This document shows positions 60,202 through 64,000 of a stretch of DNA of 64,000 nt, piece after piece. This DNA is from Pleurotus djamor. Its lineage: Eukaryota > Basidiomycota > Agaricomycetes > Agaricales > Pleurotaceae. The notes beneath the pieces were generated by a model that saw only the letters and a list, made by a program, of their open reading frames with translations, made no database searches and had not been told where the DNA came from. The position numbers and the translations under genes are program-made. The first letter of the stretch is position 1. The number at the start of each line of letters is the position of its first letter. The stretch covers positions 27,071 to 91,070 of the forward strand of contig JAPEVF010000017.1 in assembly GCA_029747585.1 (NCBI GenBank), in the 5' to 3' direction.

Positions 60202-61530
60202 CTAGTAGATCTTCTTGTCTTTCTTGTAGCAATTGCTGATAGCTGTCCCACATTTCTTGAGCAACTTCATCGCGCTTTTCCTTAGCTCGATCCTTCTCTT
60301 CCGGTGATGGTGGTCCTCTTGCTGTTCAGCTGGTGGCTGCCCATGAAATGGATCCTCAATAGCTTCACCGAATGATAGAATATCATCTGGATCATATTCC
60401 ATGATAAAGTTGTGGATTGAAGCTGATGCAGGTGGAATGTGCGCTTGAATATCCATACTATACTCTGGCGCATGGTTGAGAATATTCCACCGTTTCTTGA
60501 TAACACCAAATATACGCTCAATCACATTGCGAGCTGAAGCATGGCGTAGATTGAAAAGCTCTTCACGGTTCACTGGACTAGTTTGAAACGTCAACTAAGA
60601 GATTCCAACTTAGAGTAAATTGAGCATACCGCACTCCAGCTCTCCCCCACTCAGATAGATGGTAGCGAACACCGCGATAGGGCACCAAAAGTGCATCACA
60701 CCCACTGAAACCACCATCGGCAAGGTAGTACCGTCCATTGGGAATTTGCAAGTCGCTTGTGCGTGCATTATGATAGAGCGAGGCATCAGCGGCTGAACCT
60801 TCCCAACCACTGAGCATATATTGGAAGCGCATATCAAAAGAGCAGCATGCTAGACAATTCTGAGAGAGCCCCCCCTTTCGATTTCGAACAGCATGTCGGT
60901 CAGCCGCTGAAGGGCAGGCAGCAAAGTGCGAGCCATCCATAGCTCCAATTGCTCCGTCAAAAAAAGGATACCATTTGGGATTCTCATAGATGGGAATGGG
61001 GACGGTGCTGTCTGCGGATGGAAGATACACATACTTGGTGTAAAATGGCGGTGACGAAACAGCGAGTAGAACCTGCCGGAAGTATCTGAAGGATATTGAG
61101 GGGTTTGAACATGAAAGAGAGTTCATATAAATTGGGCGTACTTTGATATGGTATCATTCGAGTGCTGAAAACGCTCTCCCACATGCCGTATGGAAAGACC
61201 AGTGACACAAGTGTATAGAAATATTGCAACTTGCTCTTCAAGAGTAACATGCTTGGATTCACAGAGACCAGAGAGCCGTAGCTCGGCCACAAGTGCAAGG
61301 AAGACATGGAGTCTCATGCCAAGTGCAATCCGTATGCGGTCGGGGTGCCCGTTGATTAATTCTCGAACCCATGCATCACCGGTCAGGGCCGAATTATGGT
61401 GGGGTTGTTTCCAGTACCAAGTGCTTGCATATAGGGCTGTTGCTGTTGCTACTGATTGCATCATGTACGCTGCGGCTGCCAGAGCATGTCGTCGAGCAGG
61501 CCGTTGGTCCTTTGAACGAGTGGGAGGCAT
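60202..61530 (-). CDS. Harbinger DDE superfamily transposase (HARBI1-like nuclease)
   Basis: Catalytic protein of the transposon. Three exons on the minus strand (61530-61142, 61085-60630, 60577-60202) give 406 residues. The N-terminal helix-turn-helix-like part reads LEEQVAIFLYTCVTGLSIRHV, then GERFQHSNDTISKYFRQVL. The DDE acid triad can be followed: Asp in IGAMDGSHFAACPS, Asp in YYLADGGFSGCDALLVPYRG, and Glu in RNVIERIFGVIKKRWNIL. These contexts match HARBI1-type nucleases. A tail rich in His/Arg/Lys follows. No stop or frameshift interrupts it. Convergent with the MYB-like gene, 26 bases between their stops. Confidence 0.94.
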
Positions 61531-61578
61531 GGCGGCGGATAGTCAAGACGCGATCGGTCACTCTGTCACGTGTGACAC

Positions 61579-61663
61579 GCACAAGGCTCAATTACTATTT
61601 ACGGAAATTTGGCACTATGCTAAGACCGGCGTTACGCGAAGCGCCTTGCTCCCGAACGGACTC
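61579..61663 (-). repeat. Right terminal inverted repeat of Harbinger element
   Basis: 85 bases, perfect reverse complement of the left repeat. It ends in CCCGAACGGACTC before the TAA duplication. Confidence 0.95.
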
Positions 61664-61666
61664 TAA
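61664..61666. other. Target-site duplication TAA, right
   Basis: TAA directly follows the right inverted repeat and matches the left copy. Confidence 0.85.
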
Positions 61667-61757
61667 TGGGGGACGCTGAACCAGAAGCTAATTATCCCAA
61701 CTCAGGGGCCATTTTCTACTATTTATGGAACATCACAATACTGTACGCCGAAGTACC

Positions 61758-62549
61758 CTACAACAACTTTTCAACAAGGGATTTTCCGACAGTGTACGTA
61801 GAAGTGAGGACAAGGCCTAGAGCAGCATCGTCAGTGCAGAGTCTATACACGTGTGTATTCACTCACCAGCCAAGGAAACAGAAGAAATCCAACCACCCCT
61901 TGCATTCCTCTGTAGATGGGTTAGCAGGACGTCCATGAGGAGGTTTGACAACATCGAGCTCACCTTGGCTGGATCTCCGCTAACATAACCACGTGTGTAT
62001 AAGACACGGGAGAACGACCACAGACCCAGAACGACCGCGGTCGGAATAGGGAACTTGAGGGAGGAGATCAAAGCACTAACAAAAACAAACGGTTAGCGAC
62101 AACGTGCGAAGCGGCAGGACTTGATGGACGTACGTCACATAGAGGATGGGGACGCTCTCCAGAGTGTTCTGGTGGGCACCTAGAATCGACATACATATAA
62201 GTCAACCACGCAACCGCCTAGGATTCGATTTTCAACATACGCTGGGCACAGTTGAATTGCTTCGCAGCAAGCGAGGCGTCGACTTCCGCCTTCTCTGCGT
62301 ATGCTTTGAAAGAAGATTTAGAAATTAGAGGGAACGGATCAAAGATCGATCCAAATGAGCCCTACCTTGGGGGTATTTGATTCCTGCAGCCTTTCGGTAC
62401 TTGGAGACCGTGCTAGTCTGGTAGGCAAGGAGCCAGACAGTGGAGAGGAAACCAGCCGCGACGTATTCTGAGCTATACAGATCATCAGCCACGGCACATT
62501 TGTCGAAGTTAAAATTTACGCACCCTTCAGGAATAACGAAAGTAGACAT
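61758..62549 (-). CDS. Microsomal glutathione S-transferase 3-like (MAPEG)
   Basis: Small membrane enzyme of the MAPEG family, acting in the ER/outer mitochondrial membrane on glutathione and lipid peroxides. Seven exons on the minus strand sum to 151 residues. Sequence landmarks: STFVIPEGSEYVAAGFLSTV, KYRKAAGIKYPQAYAEKAEV, FNCAQRAHQNTLESVPI (the conserved Asn-Cys...His-Gln-Asn-Thr block), VVLGLWSFSRVLYTRGYVSG, DPAKRNARGGWI, and the last helix LAGLVLTSTYTVGKSL. The final two small exons (stop at 61758-61760) were added because they complete the fourth helix in phase. The Harbinger element ends 94 bases beyond the stop. Confident family call. Confidence 0.92.
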
Positions 62550-62863
62550 TGTGTGTGTAGGATGTTGAGGTGATGGTCGCGCTTGGGAACGAGTATTTGA
62601 AGAAGGGTCCGGAACAGGTGACGCGTCGCCGGCGACGCAGCCTACCCCTTGAGAATGATCAGTTCCGACGCGTATGCCAATGGCATTGGTAGCATTGGTA
62701 ATCCGTTGCTCAGCATACGTGTCCGCGAACGTAACAGGTGTCCGCGCAGCCGTCCCTTTCAGGGCACTTCACACCAACAGTGTGAGTGCCAAGGCCGGGA
62801 CTTGGGGATTTACAGATTAGATTACACGTGATCGCATTCTTGAAACTTTTTCTTCTCAAGTTC

Positions 62864-64000
62864 ATGTCAAAGCGATCGGCGACACAGATTATCGAGCAAC
62901 AGGCTCCAAAGCGTCCATCTGGAAGCAATTCAAAGCAAGATGCGCCAGGGGATGAGATGGGCGAGTTTGAGGACGCCTGGGAGGACGAGATAGAAAGCGA
63001 CGGTGAAGTGGTCGATGCAGAGCAAGCTGATGCAGAGGATGGTATGCGATATCCATTACCACAGTAAACTCAAATAATGATGCATATCCAAGGCATGGAG
63101 ATCGACCAAGTCCTTCCAGCGATTGAAGAGAGTGAGGAGCAACCACCCGCCCCATCGACATTTATTCCAGGAAAGCACACCCTCAGCGCCGATGAAATAC
63201 TCGAAGCCGATGACTCTGTCTATATCATGCGTCATTCTCTCAATGTGAATTGGCCATGTCTCTCCTTCGACGTACTACGTGATAGCCTTGGCGATGAGAG
63301 GCAAAGATATCCCGCAATGGCCTACCTTGTCTCCGGAACTCAGGCCGACGTTGCAAACAACAACGAAGTGATTGTCTATAAGCTCACTTCCCTCCACAAG
63401 ACTCAGAAGAACAGCGGTCAGTAAAACCTCCTCATCCTCATCACCGATTTTTCCTAACTACTATGATGTAGATGATTCCGACGATGAGGATGATGAAGAT
63501 GATGAAAACCTTGACGAAGATGCCGTCCTCGAATACCGATCAATACCTCACGTCGGTGGTGTCAATCGTATCCGTGCCCAACCCCTCCCTGCCTCTTCCC
63601 CATTACCACCTGTGTCTCAGCCGTACTACACCGCGACTTGGGCAGAGACAGGAAAAGTTCACATATGGGATATACGGCCGCTCATCGAATCACTTGACGT
63701 ACCAGGCTATACAGTTCCCAAGCCGCGCACACACACGCCTGCTTTCACTGTAACGGCACACGGTAGGGCCGAAGGCTTTGCGATGGACTGGGCATCATCT
63801 GGTGGGGCAAATGCGTCTTCATTGCGTTTGTTAACCGGCGACATACAATCAAAAATCTACCTTACAACGGCCTCACCGTCCGGGTTTAACACTTTGTCCT
63901 CTCCATTCACCTCTCACACCTCGAGCATTGAGGATCTGCAATGGAGTCCGACCGAACCGACTGTCTTTGCTTCTTGTTCAGCCGACCAAAGCGTACGGAT
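62864..64000 (+). CDS. RRB1: Ribosome assembly WD-repeat protein Rrb1/GRWD1 (partial at right edge)
   Basis: Nucleolar WD40 chaperone that guards ribosomal protein L3 (uL3) during 60S assembly. The N-terminus is complete: MSKRSATQIIEQQAPKRP, then an acidic stretch (GEFEDAWEDEIESDGEVVDAE). After an intron come FIPGKHTLSADEILEADDSV, then MRHSLNVNWPCLSFDVLRD, typical of the family. A second intron leads into DDSDDEDDEDDENLDEDAV, and the WD repeats start with VGGVNRIRAQPLP, YYTATWAETGKVHIWDIRP and IEDLQWSPTEPTVFASCSADQ. The window ends inside a WD repeat, so the C-terminal part is missing. The acidic clusters fit uL3 binding. Confidence 0.94.

Larger units (their letters stand above)
58868..61663. 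mobile_element. Complete PIF/Harbinger DNA transposon
   Basis: A 2796-base element with perfect 85-base terminal inverted repeats (58868-58952 and 61579-61663). It is flanked by a direct TAA duplication (58865-58867 and 61664-61666), the 3-base target duplication typical of the Harbinger superfamily. It carries the two genes of that superfamily, facing each other: a MYB/trihelix-like protein and a DDE nuclease. Both frames are open. It lies 94 bases beyond the stop of MGST3 and 42 bases before the ATG of the neighbouring orphan. Identical repeats and open genes argue for a recent insertion and possible activity; activity itself is not shown. Confidence 0.95.

Noticed and set aside
61371..61679. 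Forward frame across the right end of the transposon sharing its end with a minus frame at 58747-58956
   Set aside because: The shared peptide is only the translated terminal inverted repeat.

Overview
The window reads as a nuclear contig end from an Agaricomycete-type basidiomycete. About 30 protein genes lie close together on both strands. Most carry many introns of about 45-65 bases with GT..AG ends. The families include a WW-domain membrane protein and a DUF6593-like protein that I associate with mushroom-forming fungi. The first 40 bases are mostly N, as expected at a contig edge, and isolated single Ns are scattered through the sequence. I saw no rRNA, tRNA, CRISPR or prokaryotic feature. 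Gene models were built by hand: I joined reading frames at splice sites and, where exon coordinates are listed, usually checked that the summed length is a multiple of three.

Layout, left to right. 0.1-8.2 kb: TRAPP subunit Bet5, a Fun30-type chromatin remodeller, and a divergent mitochondrial-carrier-like protein. 10.5-12 kb: a Zn2Cys6 regulator. 14.2-24.7 kb: U2AF small subunit, ALG14 (reverse strand), APC8/CDC23, a GLTSCR1-domain protein and a CLC chloride/proton exchanger. 25-27.2 kb: a tandem pair of thioredoxin-fold AhpC/TSA-like proteins with a shared 9-base microexon. 27.4-34.6 kb: a WW-domain membrane protein, a DUF6593-like protein and a second Zn2Cys6 regulator. 35-41 kb: SDHAF4, SmD3, a 73-residue orphan and RPB2. 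41-52.3 kb: a fructosamine-kinase-like protein, a possible small orphan, SURF1, Sla2, a Ser/Pro-rich protein and a stand-alone voltage-sensor-like membrane protein. 52.5-57.2 kb: two tandem amidases. 57.3-64 kb: a conserved-looking orphan, a complete PIF/Harbinger DNA transposon, a microsomal glutathione transferase and RRB1, which runs off the right edge.

Most genes are single-copy housekeeping functions: vesicle traffic, splicing, transcription, mitosis, N-glycosylation, respiratory assembly, endocytosis and ribosome assembly. They share no obvious pathway. The accessory layer is the transposon, the two tandem duplications, the two Zn2Cys6 factors and the orphans.

The most striking items are the intact Harbinger element (perfect 85-base terminal inverted repeats, TAA target duplication, both element genes open) inserted between two genes; the 9-base microexon that encodes the second cysteine of a CxxC motif in both tandem paralogues; a start codon apparently split by an intron in SLA2; four GC-AG introns; and a predicted S1-S4 voltage-sensor domain protein with no pore. 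I found no convincing new multi-gene defence or biosynthetic system.
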